Program-made: the position numbers and the translations under genes
The notes under the pieces: model-generated
The model's database searches: none
Told to the model about the DNA's origin: nothing
What the model saw: only the letters and a program-made list of their open reading frames with translations
Assembly (NCBI GenBank): GCA_004431415.1
Contig: QPMI01000675.1
Location: 47,541 to 111,540, forward strand
Origin: Cyanophora paradoxa
Taxonomy: Eukaryota; Glaucocystophyceae; Cyanophorales; Cyanophoraceae
Direction: 5' to 3'
Length of the DNA stretch: 64,000 nucleotides
Shown: positions 33,203 through 43,223 of the stretch, in pieces
How the letters are laid out: every line of letters begins with the position of its first letter
Numbering within the stretch: position 1 is the stretch's first letter

Positions 33203-34270
33203 TCAGGGGGCGTCGGGGGCGTCGCCGGGGCCCGCCTCGAGGGAGGCGAGGAGGCGCGCCCCGAGGGGGCCCCGCAGCAGCGGCCCCAGCGGCCGGCTCA
33301 GCGCGCTCACCAGGTCCACGCAGTACCCCGCCCCCCGCTTCTCCGCCCCCAGCGCGCACTTCACCTGCCCCCGCCCCCACGCGGGTTGTCAGGGCCAGGG
33401 GGCGGCGGGGTACGGGGGCGGGGCGCGCCTGGTAGGTGGAGGGCCCGAGGTTGGCGGCCGCGCACCCGCCGCGGATCGCGAGCTCGATCAGCGCGTAGTA
33501 CAGGTTGAAGTACGCCTGCGCCGAAAGGAGGGTGCGCGCTCGGTCCGCGGCCGGGGGCAGGGGGGGAGGGGTACGGCGCACGCGGGTCTCGGGCCCAACG
33601 CTGTAGTCGATGCCGACGGTCTTCAGGAACATGGTACCCTGCGCGGGGCAATGAGGGGGGCAGGGCCGGCGGGGTACGGGGTGCGGGGCGCGCACGCCGC
33701 AGCGGAAGACGAGAGCGAAGGCGGCCATGCGGCCCGGCGCGCCGCCCGCCGCCCCGCCGCCGCCGCGAGCGCCGCCCCCGGCGTCGCCCCGGGCTCCGGT
33801 CCAGCCCCGCGCCAGGGGCGCCCGGGCCGGGACGGACGTCGACGAGCCGGCTGAGCCAGATCTAGACGGCGGGGCCGCGGCAGGTTGAGGTGAGAGTGGT
33901 AAGTTAGAGCACTAGGCAAGCTCGAAGAATCGAGCAGTGTCCCCTTCTGACGTCGACCATCCCGGGGGCGCAGCGCGCGCACACACGGACGTCGACCGTA
34001 GCCATGGTCGTTCGACCCATGCATATGGGGGCGCTCGGGGGCGCGGGCGGGGCCGCCGGGCGGGGCGTTCGGGGGCGAAGGCGGCCGCGGCGCGCTTGGC
34101 GGCCTTGGTGTCGCGCATCGCATCATCGCGCACCTTCGCCGCCTTCTCCTCCTCCGTCAGCGCCGCCCGCGCAACGTACAAATAACGGCGCCATGGCCAG
34201 CGGCCGCTCCCGCCGCCGCAACCGCCGCCGGGGCGCCAGCGGGTTTGTCCGCCCTCCGCCGGCCAGCGCT
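33203..34270 (-). pseudogene. Truncated BioF2-like GNAT gene, copy A
   Basis: It contains the last exons of the complete gene at 40.8-42.9 kb: MAAFALVFRCG, MFLKTVGIDYSVGPE, AQAYFNLYYALIELAIRGGC, NLGPSTYQ and VKCALGAEKRGAGYCVDLVS, with stop TGA 33203-33205. The upstream half of the gene is missing. The linker exon (ALTEEEKAAKVR) is altered, and about 170 bp of unrelated sequence (near 33850-34020) interrupts it. With no N-terminal acyltransferase half and no start, it is most likely a pseudogene. It lies tail to tail with F-box gene 3. Confidence 0.65.
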
Positions 34271-34309
34271 AGCGCGCCTCTGCATGCGCATGCGCCCTAG
34301 CCTTCCCCC

Positions 34310-34415
34310 TGCGCGTGCGCCCCGAGCTGACCGCCCCGAGCCTGCGCGCACGGCAGGAGAAGCACGCGGCGCGCGAGCTGACCGCGAGACAGCTGCGCTT
34401 CTCCGGGCGCTCCAT
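34310..34415 (-). pseudogene. First-exon remnant of an F-box gene (type 2)
   Basis: On the minus strand from 34415 the sequence reads ATG and a peptide start MERPEKRSCLA followed by a GTCAGC donor, nearly the same as the first exon of F-box gene 2. Nothing recognisable of the F-box itself follows. It shows that F-box gene 4 was copied with its head-to-head neighbour, which then decayed. Confidence 0.6.
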
Positions 34416-34638
34416 GCGCTGCTTTCAAACTTGTGCACGGCTGCACTGCGGCTGCGGTGGGTTCAAGGCTTCTTCAAAGTTCAAGCCGCTTCCCGGATAC
34501 CGGATATTGTCGGCTTGGGCTCAAGCTCGAGCTCGAGGTCGCGGCAGTTTCAAACCGCTGATATAGGGATCGCCAGCCAGCCCAGTTCCGGCGCAGCGAG
34601 GCCTTTCTCAACAGCCGTAGAGCAAAACAGCAAGAGGG
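34416..34638. promoter_or_regulatory. Copy of the head-to-head F-box promoter, before gene 4
   Basis: Inverted copy of the block between F-box genes 1 and 2, including GGATACCGGATAT, GTCGGCTTGGGCTC, the CTCGAGCTCGAG-type palindrome, GGCAGTTTCAAACCGC and the AAGAGGGATGGAGCCC run into the ATG of gene 4. Confidence 0.5.
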
Positions 34639-36570
34639 ATGGAGCCCGCAGCGAAACGGAGCCGTCTCGCGCCGGCGGTCAGTTCGCCCTAGCGCTTCGC
34701 GCGCGCATCCCGCCGCGCGCGCGGCGCGGGTCGGGAATGACACTTCGCTGCAGGAGAACGCGGGAAGCGACGCGAAGCGAGTCGAAGCGAGCATCGGCGA
34801 TCTCTCGGACGAACTGCTCGCGCACATCTTCTCGTACCTCTACATGGAGGATGCGTGGCGCTTTCGCCGGTGCGCTTTTGAGAGCCTCGCATAATCCATC
34901 TGTGCAGCAGTCTGAGTTGCCCGCGCAGCGTGTGCAAGGCGTGGCGGAAGATCATCCAGGTCTCCGTCTTCCGCAAGCTGAGCATCGGCTTCGACGTGCC
35001 ATCGCATCTGTCAGATCTCGCAACTTTGCTGAGAAGCTCGTCAGTTCAGCTCAACGACGTCGATCTCTCGCCCACAACTCGCGGGCTCTCGCAGGCGGAC
35101 GCGTTCGCGCTGTGGGGCAACGCGCTCGGCGTGCTCTCAGCGATCGCCAGCCAGCACGCCGGCCGCGGCCCGAAGAATGTCTCGCTGAGCTACTTTCTAA
35201 GCCTGGTCGACGTCAACGTCGGCGCCAGTGTCGTCTCCCTCGAATCCGTTGCCTCTGCTGCCGAATCCCTCTTCCTCGCTCCGCTCGCGGCGCTCCGGCC
35301 ACCGCGCAAGAACGGATCCGATGCTCCGGCCGCTCTCGAACAGCTGTTTCTGACAGTAGCATTTCATGCGCCGGAAGACATCGAGCAGCGCCTCCTGAAG
35401 GGGATCGCCGACACCACGCTCCGCTCGGCCCTCGCCCCCTTCTCCAACCTTTGGAGACTGGAGCTGCGTGCGTGCGGGGCTCTGCAGCAGCGGGGCTGGC
35501 CTTCTGCCGCCTGACTCGCGCCCGCAGCGACCGGCTGGCTCGTGCTCGGAGGGGCGCAGGCGGCCGTGCTGGCGGAGTGCTGCCCGCGCCTCGCGAAGCT
35601 CACGATGACCGCGTCCGAGGCTGCAGCCGTCGCGAGCCTGGCGCCCCTGCCGCTGGAGGAGTTGGAGCTCTACGGTTATCCTTTCGACATCGACATTGGG
35701 GGCTCGCTGTCCGCCCTCGCCGCGGGCGCGGCGGGCAGGACCCTGGAGCGTCTCAGCGGCCAGTGGTCCGACGTCCCGGCGCCGCGCCCCCTGCCTCTGA
35801 GCTGGTCTCATTTGCCGCGCAGCAACGAGATCAACGGGGGCGACCTCCGCGCCGTGGCTCGCTTTCCGGAGCTCCGCATCTTTGAGCACTTCCTGGTCCG
35901 CCGCTCGCACTCTGCCCGCCCCTGTTGCAGCTCACGCCCCGCAGGTCAACGACGACGTCGCTCGGGAGGACGTGGCTGCGCTGGGGTCGGCCCCCGAGCT
36001 CCGGGAGCTCGAACTGCGCTTCGAAAGCGACGGCGACGCGGCGCCCTTCCTCTACGGCCTCGCCGACGCCGTCCGGGCCTCCCGCTCCCTCGACAAGCTG
36101 TCCCTCTCCCTTAAGGGTCCGCTGGGCCGTTCCATCCGACGTGTCATTCGCCCTGAGCCCGCCGCGCGCAGCCCCGGACGGGACGGACCCGGCGGCCATC
36201 GCGGACTTCGCCACCGCCGCCGCGGGAGTTCTCCGCACGATCCACTACCGCGTCAACCGCGCGCTAACAGCGGAGGAGGTTACGGCGCTGGCAAGCTGTA
36301 ATCGTGTGCGTTGCGATGTCCTTTGCCCCATCCGCAGCATCGCAGACCTCTTTGCACTTGAGGTCCGCACACACGGGCCTTCTCCGCGCGGCACGCCCGC
36401 ATTGAACGTCGAATCGGCAGGGCCTCCGCGGCACCAGCAAATGTTTTCAGATCATCATGCACACCGACGACCCGCTCCTCTGCAGCGCGGCCAAGGGCGT
36501 CCTCAGCACCTGGCTGAACGCAGAAGGTTACGTTTTCATACAGGTCATCCACTCCGCTGACCATGAGTGA
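34639..36570 (+). CDS. F-box/LRR-like protein 4
   Basis: ATG 34639 (MEPAAKRSRLAP), intron GTCAGT...CTGCAG, F-box IGDLSDELLAHIFSYLYMED, intron ending CCCGCGCAG at about 34927, then VCKAWRKIIQVSVFRKLSIG. Leucine-rich exons follow (LSQADAFALWGNALGVLSAI, CCPRLAKLTMTASE, EINGGDLRAVARFPELRIFE, SAPELRELELRFES). A GTCCGC...GGCAG intron near 36363-36420 must be removed to keep frame into MHTDDPLLCSAAKGVLSTWL. The stop is TGA 36568-36570. Unlike genes 1-3 it lacks a long acidic tail. It is close to gene 3 over its full length, including intron positions, so the two arose by duplication. It faces truncated GNAT copy B. Confidence 0.7.
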
Positions 36571-36649
36571 CCATGAGTACTAGTGTAGCGCTTCTTGCAG
36601 AACAGCAGCATGTGAAGGCCATCCATTTCGAGAAGTTAGCCCTTCTCAT

Positions 36650-36674
36650 CCCCCCCCCCCCCCCCCCCCCCCCC
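36650..36674. repeat. Poly-C run (25 nt)
   Basis: A run of 25 Cs, followed by CCACC repeats, lies in the short spacer between F-box gene 4 and GNAT copy B, near the junction of two duplicated blocks. Just right of it, near 36765-36830, GGGAGTGGGG(C/G)CCGTTAG-type short repeats occur. Confidence 0.8.
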
Positions 36675-36859
36675 ACCACCACCCACCCCACCCCTCTCCC
36701 TCGAGATTTCGCTTCGAATTCGAGCACACTATGTACGTATACAGAGCCGCTGGCAGGGCGGGTCAGGGGCAGGGAGTGGGGGCCCGTTAGGGAGTGGGGA
36801 GTGGGGCCCGTTAGGGAGTGGGGGCCGCCGGCGGGGGCCGACGGCGGCGGCGGGGCGGG

Positions 36860-37817
36860 TCAGGGGGCGTCGGGGGCGTCGCCGGGGCCCGCCTCGAGGG
36901 AGGCGAGGAGGCGCGCCCCGAGGGGGCCCCGCAGCAGCGGCCCCAGCGGCCGGCTCAGCGCGCTCACCAGGTCCACGCAGTACCCCGCCCCCCGCTTCTC
37001 CGCCCCCAGCGCGCACTTCACCTGCCCCCGCCCCCGCGCGGGTTGTCAGGGCCAGGGGGCGGCGGGGTACGGGGGCGGGGCGCGCCTGGTAGGTGGAGGG
37101 CCCGAGGTTGGCGGCCGCGCACCCGCCGCGGATCGCGAGCTCGATCAGCGCGTAGTACAGGTTGAAGTACGCCTGCGCCGAAAGGAGGGTACGCGCTCGG
37201 TCCGCGGCCGGGGACGGGGGGGCGGAAGGGGCGTATACGGCGCACGCGGGTCTCGGGCCCCACGCTGTAGTCGATGCCGACGGTCTTCAGGAACATGGTA
37301 CCCTGCGCGGGGCAATGAGGGGGGCAGGGCCGGCGGGGTACGGGGTGCGGGGCGCGCACGCCGCAGCGGAAGACGAGAGCGAAGGCGGCCATGCGGCCCG
37401 GCACGCCGCCCGCCGCCCCCGCCCCCGCCGCGAGCGCCGCCCCCGGCGTCGCCCCGGGCTCCGGCCCCGCGCCCGAAGCGGCCGGGGCGCACGGGGCGGA
37501 CGAGCCGGAAGCCGGGGGCGGGGCGGGGCGCTCGGGGCGCGGGCGGCGCGCTTGGCGGCCTTGGCGGCGCGCACCGCCTCCCGCTCCCGCACCTTCGCCG
37601 CCTTCTCCTCCTCCGTCAGCGCCCCCCGCGCCCCGCCGCCCGAACCCGCCCCCGTCGCCACCGCTGTGGCGCCGGCGGGCCTCTCCGCCCTACCCCCGCG
37701 CTCGCCTGCCGGGGCCCGCGGCTCATGGGCCGGGGCAGGGGACGGGGCCGGGGACGGCGAAGGGTCGGCGGGGTCGGCGGGGCGGGCGGGGGGCAGGCGG
37801 GCGACGAGGAGGAAGCG
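36860..37817 (-). pseudogene. Truncated BioF2-like GNAT gene, copy B
   Basis: It matches the 3' half of the complete gene (stop TGA 36860-36862; VKCALGAEKRGAGYCVDLVS, NLGPSTYQ, LIELAIRGGC, MFLKTVGIDYSVGPE, MAAFALVFRCG, and the linker ALTEEEKAAKVREREAVRAA). Homology to the full copy ends near 37817, at GACGAGGAGGAAGCG. Beyond it lies a truncated F-box gene in the same orientation. The front half of the acyltransferase is absent, so it is probably non-functional or expressed only as a fusion. Confidence 0.65.
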
Positions 37818-37847
37818 AGGGGCGCGGGGGACGCGTGCGGGTCGGGC

Positions 37848-38407
37848 TCAGTAGCTCAGATCGACCGCCTTCGGGCCGCGGCGCGCGTGCTTGCTGGTGA
37901 GTGCCGACAGCACCTCCAGGGCGCTGCCCCACAGGTCGAGTGCCTCGTTCCCCGCGAGCCCGTCCGTCTGAAGGGCGAGAGAGACGTCCTCGAGCTTCAG
38001 CTGGACCGGAGACTTGCTGAACAGGGCCGCAAGCTCCGACAGGTGTGCTGCATTCTTGGTGCTCATTTCCAGCCTGGGGAAGATGGAGACCTGGATGATC
38101 TCCCGCCACGCCTTGCACACGCTGCGCGGGCAACTTGACCTGCTGTGCATGTGCTCTTTCTGCGAGACACGTAAACGCGCACGATCGGAGGCGCCAGGCC
38201 ACGTTCAGCGGGATGAACGAGAAGATGTGCGCGAGCAGCTCGTCCGAGAGGCGCTCGAAGCCCGCTTCGGCTCCTTCCGCTTCGCTGCATCGGTCCTCCA
38301 ATTCCTGTAGCGAACTCTTAGCATGCGCAAGGTCGCCGCGCACGGCGGAAGAAGCGCGCGGCGCGCGAGCTGACCACGACACGGCTGCGTTTCGCCAGGC
38401 GCTCCAT
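37848..38407 (-). pseudogene. 3'-truncated F-box gene 5
   Basis: ATG at 38407 (MERLAKRSRVV), an intron, then the F-box (FERLSDELLAHIFSFIPLN) and, after a second intron, VCKAWREIIQVSIFPRLEMS through ALEVLSALTSKHARRGPKAV. It is close to F-box gene 2 but stops at TAG/TGA-type termination near 37848, where homology breaks off into GNAT copy B. All the leucine-rich exons are missing. It is head-to-head with F-box gene 6. Confidence 0.7.
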
Positions 38408-38621
38408 GCGCTACTCTCAGACTTGCGCCAGCTGCACTGCGGTAGGTTGCAATTGAAGGTCACTTCAAGGCTCAAGCCGCTTCCCGGATACCGGATATCG
38501 TCGGCTTGGGCTCGAGCTTGAGCTCGCGGCAGTTTCAAACCGCTGACATAGCGAGCCCGGCGCAGCCCAGTCCCGGCGCAGCGAGCCCTGCCATTCGCGG
38601 CAGAGCATCACCACAACAGAA
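38408..38621. promoter_or_regulatory. Copy of the head-to-head F-box promoter, between genes 5 and 6
   Basis: Same block as at 28.1-28.3 kb but inverted: GGATACCGGATAT, CGTCGGCTTGGGCTC, a short CTCGAGCTTGAGCTC palindrome, and GGCAGTTTCAAACCGCTGA. It lies between the divergent ATGs of F-box 5 (38407) and 6 (38622). Confidence 0.5.
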
Positions 38622-40539
38622 ATGGCGCGCTCAGCGAAGCGGAGGCGTCTTGAGGTCCGTCGCATGCACATGCGACCTGCCGCTGCCTCCCGCCGCGCGC
38701 GCGCCGAGCGATGACAATTCGCTGCAGGAGAGCGTGAAGGGCAACATGAAACGAGTCGAATCGAGCATCAGTGACCTCTCGGACGAGCTGCTCGCGCACA
38801 TCTTCTCGTTCATTTCGCTGGAGGAGGCGTGGCCCCTTCGCCGGTGCGCATTCGAGTGTCTCGCACGACAAGCACATGCAAAGCAGTCTGAGTTGCCCGC
38901 GCAGCGTGTGCAAGGCGTGGAGGAAGGTCATCCAGGTCTCCTTGTTCGTCCACTGGAATTCACGGTTGACGTTGTCGTCGCCCTTCCGAAAACCATCGCA
39001 CTTGTCGCAACTGGCGGCATTGCTCAGAAAAAGCTCGTCGGTTCAGCTCAGCAACGTCGCTCTCTCGTTCATCACCCTCAAGCGCTCGCAGGCGGACGCG
39101 TTCGGCCTGTGGGGCAATGCGGTCGGCGTGCTCTCGGCGATCGCCAGCCAGCACGCCGGCCGCGGGCCCACGAATGTCTCGCTAGATTACTCTTTGAACC
39201 GTTTCGAGGAAAACTTCTCAAACGAATCCCTCGCTTCAGCTGCCGAGTCCTTCGTCCTCGCCCCACTCGCGGCGCTCAAGCCGTCGAGCCGGACCGGATC
39301 CGACGCTCCGGCCGCCCTCGAGGAGCTGTCTCTGTTCGTGGAAATTCTTGGGCAGCCAGAGAACGAGCAACCTCTCCATCAGGAGATTGCCGACACCACG
39401 CTACGCACGGCCCTCGCCCCCTTCTCCAACCTCCAGAGCCTGGAGCTGCGTGCGTGCGGGGCGCGGGAGCGCGGGGCTGGCCTTCCGCCGCCTGACGCGC
39501 GCGCGCGCAGCGACCGGCTGGTTCTTGCTCGGAGGGGCTCAGGCGGCCGTGCTGGCGGAGTGCTGCCCGCGCCTCACGAAGCTCACGATGACCGCGTATG
39601 AGGCTGCAGCAGTCGCGAGCCTGGCGCCCCTGCCCCTGGAGGAGTTGATGCTCTCCGGGCATCCTTTCGACATCGACATTGGGGGCTCGCTCACCGCCCT
39701 CGCCGCGGGCGCGGCGGGCAGGACCCTGGAGCGTCTCAGCGGCCAGTGGTCCGACGTCCCAGCACCATGCCTTAGCCCGCGCACCGTCTTCTGATTCGAT
39801 GCGCAGCTACGAGATCAACGGGGACGACCTCCGCGCCTTGGCTCGCCTCCCGGAGCTCCGTGACTTCAAGAGCTTCCATGTCCGCCGTTCGTCCTCTGCC
39901 GGCCGCCGCTGCAGCTAACGCCCCGCAGGTCAACGACGACGTCTCCCGGGAGGACGTGGCGGCTCTGGGGGCGGCCCCCAAGCTCCGGGATCTCTCTCTC
40001 CTCTTCGAGAGCCAGGGCGAAGCGGCGCCGTTCCTCTACGGCCTCGCTGACGCCGTGCGGGCCTCCCGCTCCCTTAAAGAGCTCTCCCTCGAACTCCACG
40101 GTCCGTCAAGCCGTTTCTTCTAACCTTTCTCCGGCCTTGAGCCCGCCGCGCGCAGCGGCGAACGGTACGGACCCAGCGGCCCTCGCGGACTTCGTCGGCG
40201 CCTCCGCCGGAATTCTGCAGAGTATCATATACGGCGTCAAGCGCGCGCTCACAGCGGAGGAGGTTGCGGCGCTGGCGGCCTGTACCCGTGTGCATGGCTT
40301 CGTCACGTGCGCACTTGACGGCATCGCAGACCTCTTCGCACTCCAGGTCCGCGCGGCCGGCCGGCTCTTTCCGCGCGGCGCGCCGGCATCGAACGTTGAA
40401 CCCGCAGGGCCTCCGCGGCACTCGCAATCGGATTGAAGTGTCCATGTTAACCGGCGACCCCCTCCTTCGCGGCGTTGCCAACGGCGTCATCAGCACCTGG
40501 CTCAACTCCCGAGGTTACACTTTCATAACCATTCGCTGA
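38622..40539 (+). CDS. F-box/LRR-like protein 6
   Basis: ATG 38622 gives MARSAKRRRLE, a strongly basic start, then an intron and the F-box exon (ISDLSDELLAHIFSFISLEE). The next intron ends CCCGCGCAG at about 38906, before VCKAWRKVIQVSLFVHWNS. Leucine-rich exons follow (RSQADAFGLWGNAVGVLSAI, CCPRLTKLTMTAYE, EINGDDLRALARLPELRDFK, AAPKLRDLSLLFES). A GTCCGC...CCCGCAG intron near 40348-40407 restores frame to IEVSMLTGDPLL. The end is YTFITIR, TGA 40537-40539, with no acidic tail. The 3' flank (GAAAGATACCCGCTAGGACT) matches that of gene 3 but not gene 4. It faces the complete GNAT gene tail to tail. Confidence 0.7.
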
Positions 40540-40785
40540 CCATCTTTGATGACGACGATGAGGATGATTGATCTGTGATCATGATGTCTTGTAATTAACC
40601 AGAGTGTTGAAAGATACCCGCTAGGACTCTTTGACCTTTCTCGCCCCGCCCCCTCCTAGCCCGCTGGCGCCCGCGGCCGGATTTTGCAAGTTAGCGTTGC
40701 ATTCGAGAACATTGATAGTACAGCTATTTACAGCGGCGGGGCGCGGGGGCCGGCGGCGGGCGCCGCCGGCCGCCGGCGTAGCGGG

Positions 40786-42867
40786 TCAGGGGGCGTCGGG
40801 GGCGTCGCCGGGGCCCGCCTCGAGGGAGGCGAGGAGGCGCGCCCCGAGGGGGCCCCGCAGCAGCGGCCCCAGCGGCCGGCTCAGCGCGCTCACCAGGTCC
40901 ACGCAGTACCCCGCCCCCCGCTTCTCCGCCCCCAGCGCGCACTTCACCTGCCCCCGCCCCCACGCGGGTTGTCAGGGCCAGGGGGCGGCGGGGTACGGGG
41001 GCGGGGCGCGCCTGGTAGGTGGAGGGCCCGAGGTTGGCGGCCGCGCACCCGCCGCGGATCGCGAGCTCGATCAGCGCGTAGTACAGGTTGAAGTACGCCT
41101 GCGCCGAAGGGGGGTACGCGCTCGGTCCGCGGCCGGGGACGGGGGGGAGGGGTACGGCGCACGCGGGTCTCGGGCCCCACGCTGTAGTCGATGCCGACGG
41201 TCTTCAGGAACATGGTACCCTGCGCGGGGCAATGGGAAGGGGAGGGGCGAGGGGGGCAGGGCCGGCGGGGTACGGGGCGCGGGGCGCGCACGCCGCAGCG
41301 GAAGACGAGAGCGAAGGCGGCCATGCGACCCGGCACGCCGCCCGCCGCCCCGCCCCCGCCGCGAGCGCCGCCCCGGCGTCGCCCCGGGCTCCGGCCCCGC
41401 GCCCGAAGCGGCCGGGGCGCACGGGGCGGACGAGCCGGAAGCCGGGGGCGGGCGGGGCGCTCGGGGGCGCGGGCGGCGCGCTTGGCGGCCTTGGCGGCGC
41501 GCACCGCCTCCCGCTCCCGCACCTTCGCCGCCTTCTCCTCCTCCGTCAGCGCCCCCCGCGCCCCGCCGCCCGAACCCGCCCCCGCCGCCGCCGCTGTGGC
41601 GCCGGCGGGCTTCTCCGTCCTCGCGCCGCGCTCGCCCTCCGGGGCCCGCGGCTCATGGGCCGGGGCAGGGGACGGGGCCGGGTCGTGGAGGGGGAAGGGT
41701 CGGCGGGGCGGGCGGGGGGCAGGCGGGCGACGAGGAGGAAGCGGGCGTGGCGGGGTACGCGGGCGGCGACCTCGCGGAAGAGGGCGGCCGTCTGGGGTAC
41801 GGGCACCGCGTGCTCCGGCCCGTGCCGCGCCGCCGTCGCCCCGTACAGCGCCTCCATCTCCTCCGCGTACCCCTCGAAGTCCTCCGCCACCTGGTGGGGG
41901 GGGGAGAAGTCAGAGGGGGGGGGGGGGGGGGGGGGGGGGGGGTACGGGGCGGGCCTCGACGTGGCCGCCGGCGGCGAGGAAGGCCTTGATGTTGCGGCGG
42001 AGGGCGGAGCGGGCGTTGCGGGAGAGGCGCGCCTCGAACTCGGCCCAGGAGCGCAGCCCGGCGAGCGGCAGGTGCGTGTTGGAGAGGAAGGGGACGCGGG
42101 GGAGGGGCGCGGGGAGGCCCCAGTCGTCGCCCCCCGCCGTCTTGAACGCCACCACCGACGGCCGCAGCCGGGCGCGGGCGGCGGCGAGCGTGAGGCGCGC
42201 CATCTCCGCGCGGCGGGCGGCGGGGAGGCCCGGCGGGGCCATCAGGCCCGGCAGGTTGAAGAGGGGCACTTCGACGAAGGCGACGTCGGCGCGCGTCGCG
42301 CCCCGCAGCCCGACCGCGTCTAGGGCCGCCTGCACCCAGGCCGGCAGCCCCGCGTACTGCCCCAGGTTCAGCTCCCGCACCACGTGCACCTGCGCGCGCG
42401 CGCCGCCGCTCAGACCTGGTCCACGACAACGGCGGCGGCGGCGGCGGCGTCGGCGGCAGCGGCGGCGGCGCAGCGCTCTGGCGGCGCCGCACGAACCAAA
42501 GCCACGCCGGCGACGGCGCGCGTGGCGACTTCGCGCAGCGCTACGAAGAGGACCTCGACGCCGGCGGCCGCGTTCGCCGCATGCACCGCCTCACCGAAGT
42601 CCAACGAGGTCGGGCCGAACTCCGTCGCTGCCACCTGCCGCCCTCGGTTCAACGTACGCACATAGCTCGCGCGCGCTCGCGGCGCACCAGGCGCTTGCAT
42701 TCCTCCTTCAGCTCCGGAGGCAGCGCCCCTGGATACAGCTCGCTGTACAGCGGCCCGAGCTGTGCGAGGTCCAGCGCCGGCGCAGGTGCGGGCTTGGCGG
42801 GCGACTCCGCCCGGCTCTCTGAGCTCGCGCTGTGGCCGCTGAGCGCATGCGGCAGGTCGTGCGGCAT
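40786..42867 (-). CDS. BioF2-like GNAT acyltransferase, complete copy C
   Basis: ATG at 42867 (MPHDLPHALSGHSASSESRA) opens an exon ending ERARAMC. Two very small introns (separate entries) lead into VAATEFGPTSLDFGEAVHAA and then VVRELNLGQYAGLPAWVQAA. Next come FVEVPLFNLPGL and SWAEFEARLSRNARSALRRN, the typical start of a BioF2/FemAB-type GNAT fold (PF13480-like). After an intron with 28 Cs (minus strand) come DFEGYAEEMEALYGATAARH, a Lys/Ala-rich linker, MAAFALVFRCG, MFLKTVGIDYSVGPE, LYYALIELAIRGGC, NLGPSTYQ and VKCALGAEKRG. The stop is TGA 40786-40788. The family transfers acyl or aminoacyl groups; substrate unknown. Family call rests on motif order and could be refined by profile search. Confidence 0.6.
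42390..42415 (-). other. Candidate 26-nt intron in GNAT copy C
   Basis: GTCTGAGCGG...GCGCGCAG, 26 nt with GT-AG ends. Removal joins GAC CAG to GTG CAC GTG in phase 0 and removes a TGA. The exon downstream has no start codon of its own before the conserved block, which favours splicing. Confidence 0.5.
42635..42657 (-). other. Candidate 23-nt intron in GNAT copy C
   Basis: GTACGTTGAA...GGCGGCAG, 23 nt with GT-AG ends. Its removal joins ...ATG TGC to GTG GCA GCG in phase 0. If retained, the first exon's frame hits TGA at once. The alternative is a separate ATG at 42700 in the other frame. Confidence 0.45.
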
Positions 42868-43223
42868 CGCGGGTTCGCTGCGCTAGATGGTGGTGGAGCT
42901 CGTTCGGCGCCTAAGTCCGGACTGAGGGGCCCCATGGGGCTTTGAACTTGAAGTTTGAAGCGCGGGGATTCTCGCATCGCATCGGTGGTGAGGGGTACGT
43001 GTTACACAGGACCGGTCGAAATACGCATCGGAATCCGAGCAAGGTTCTCCCACCGAACCGAATTTGAATCGGATCGACATGGCGGGAAACAGCAGATCAG
43101 CTGCTAAAGCGCTTGCTAACTTTTCAAAATCTAAAGCGCTAGCGCGAGCACGAGCAGCAGCAGCAAAGCCCGCCCCGCCCCGCGGTTCGCGCGCACCTCT
43201 GCGGGCGCAACCAAAACACAGCA
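42868..43223. other. Divergent intergenic region between GNAT and Lgt-like genes
   Basis: 356 bp between two start codons, so it should hold both promoters. AT content rises near 42940-43130. No TATA-like box stands out and no other gene is seen. Confidence 0.5.

Noticed and set aside
36163-36570. Frameshift mutation at the 3' end of F-box genes 4 and 6
   Set aside because: All array members have a GT(C/G)CGC...GCAG intron at this place; removing it restores the conserved frame.
36567-38138. 523-residue plus-strand frame over GNAT copy B
   Set aside because: It is antisense to recognisable GNAT exons and is Arg/Gly/Ala-rich. The same holds for similar frames at 33.2-33.9 kb and 40.6-42.8 kb.
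42390-42415. TGA read as selenocysteine or by readthrough in GNAT copy C
   Set aside because: A GT-AG intron that removes the TGA and keeps phase is simpler, and the frames on either side differ, so readthrough alone would not join them.
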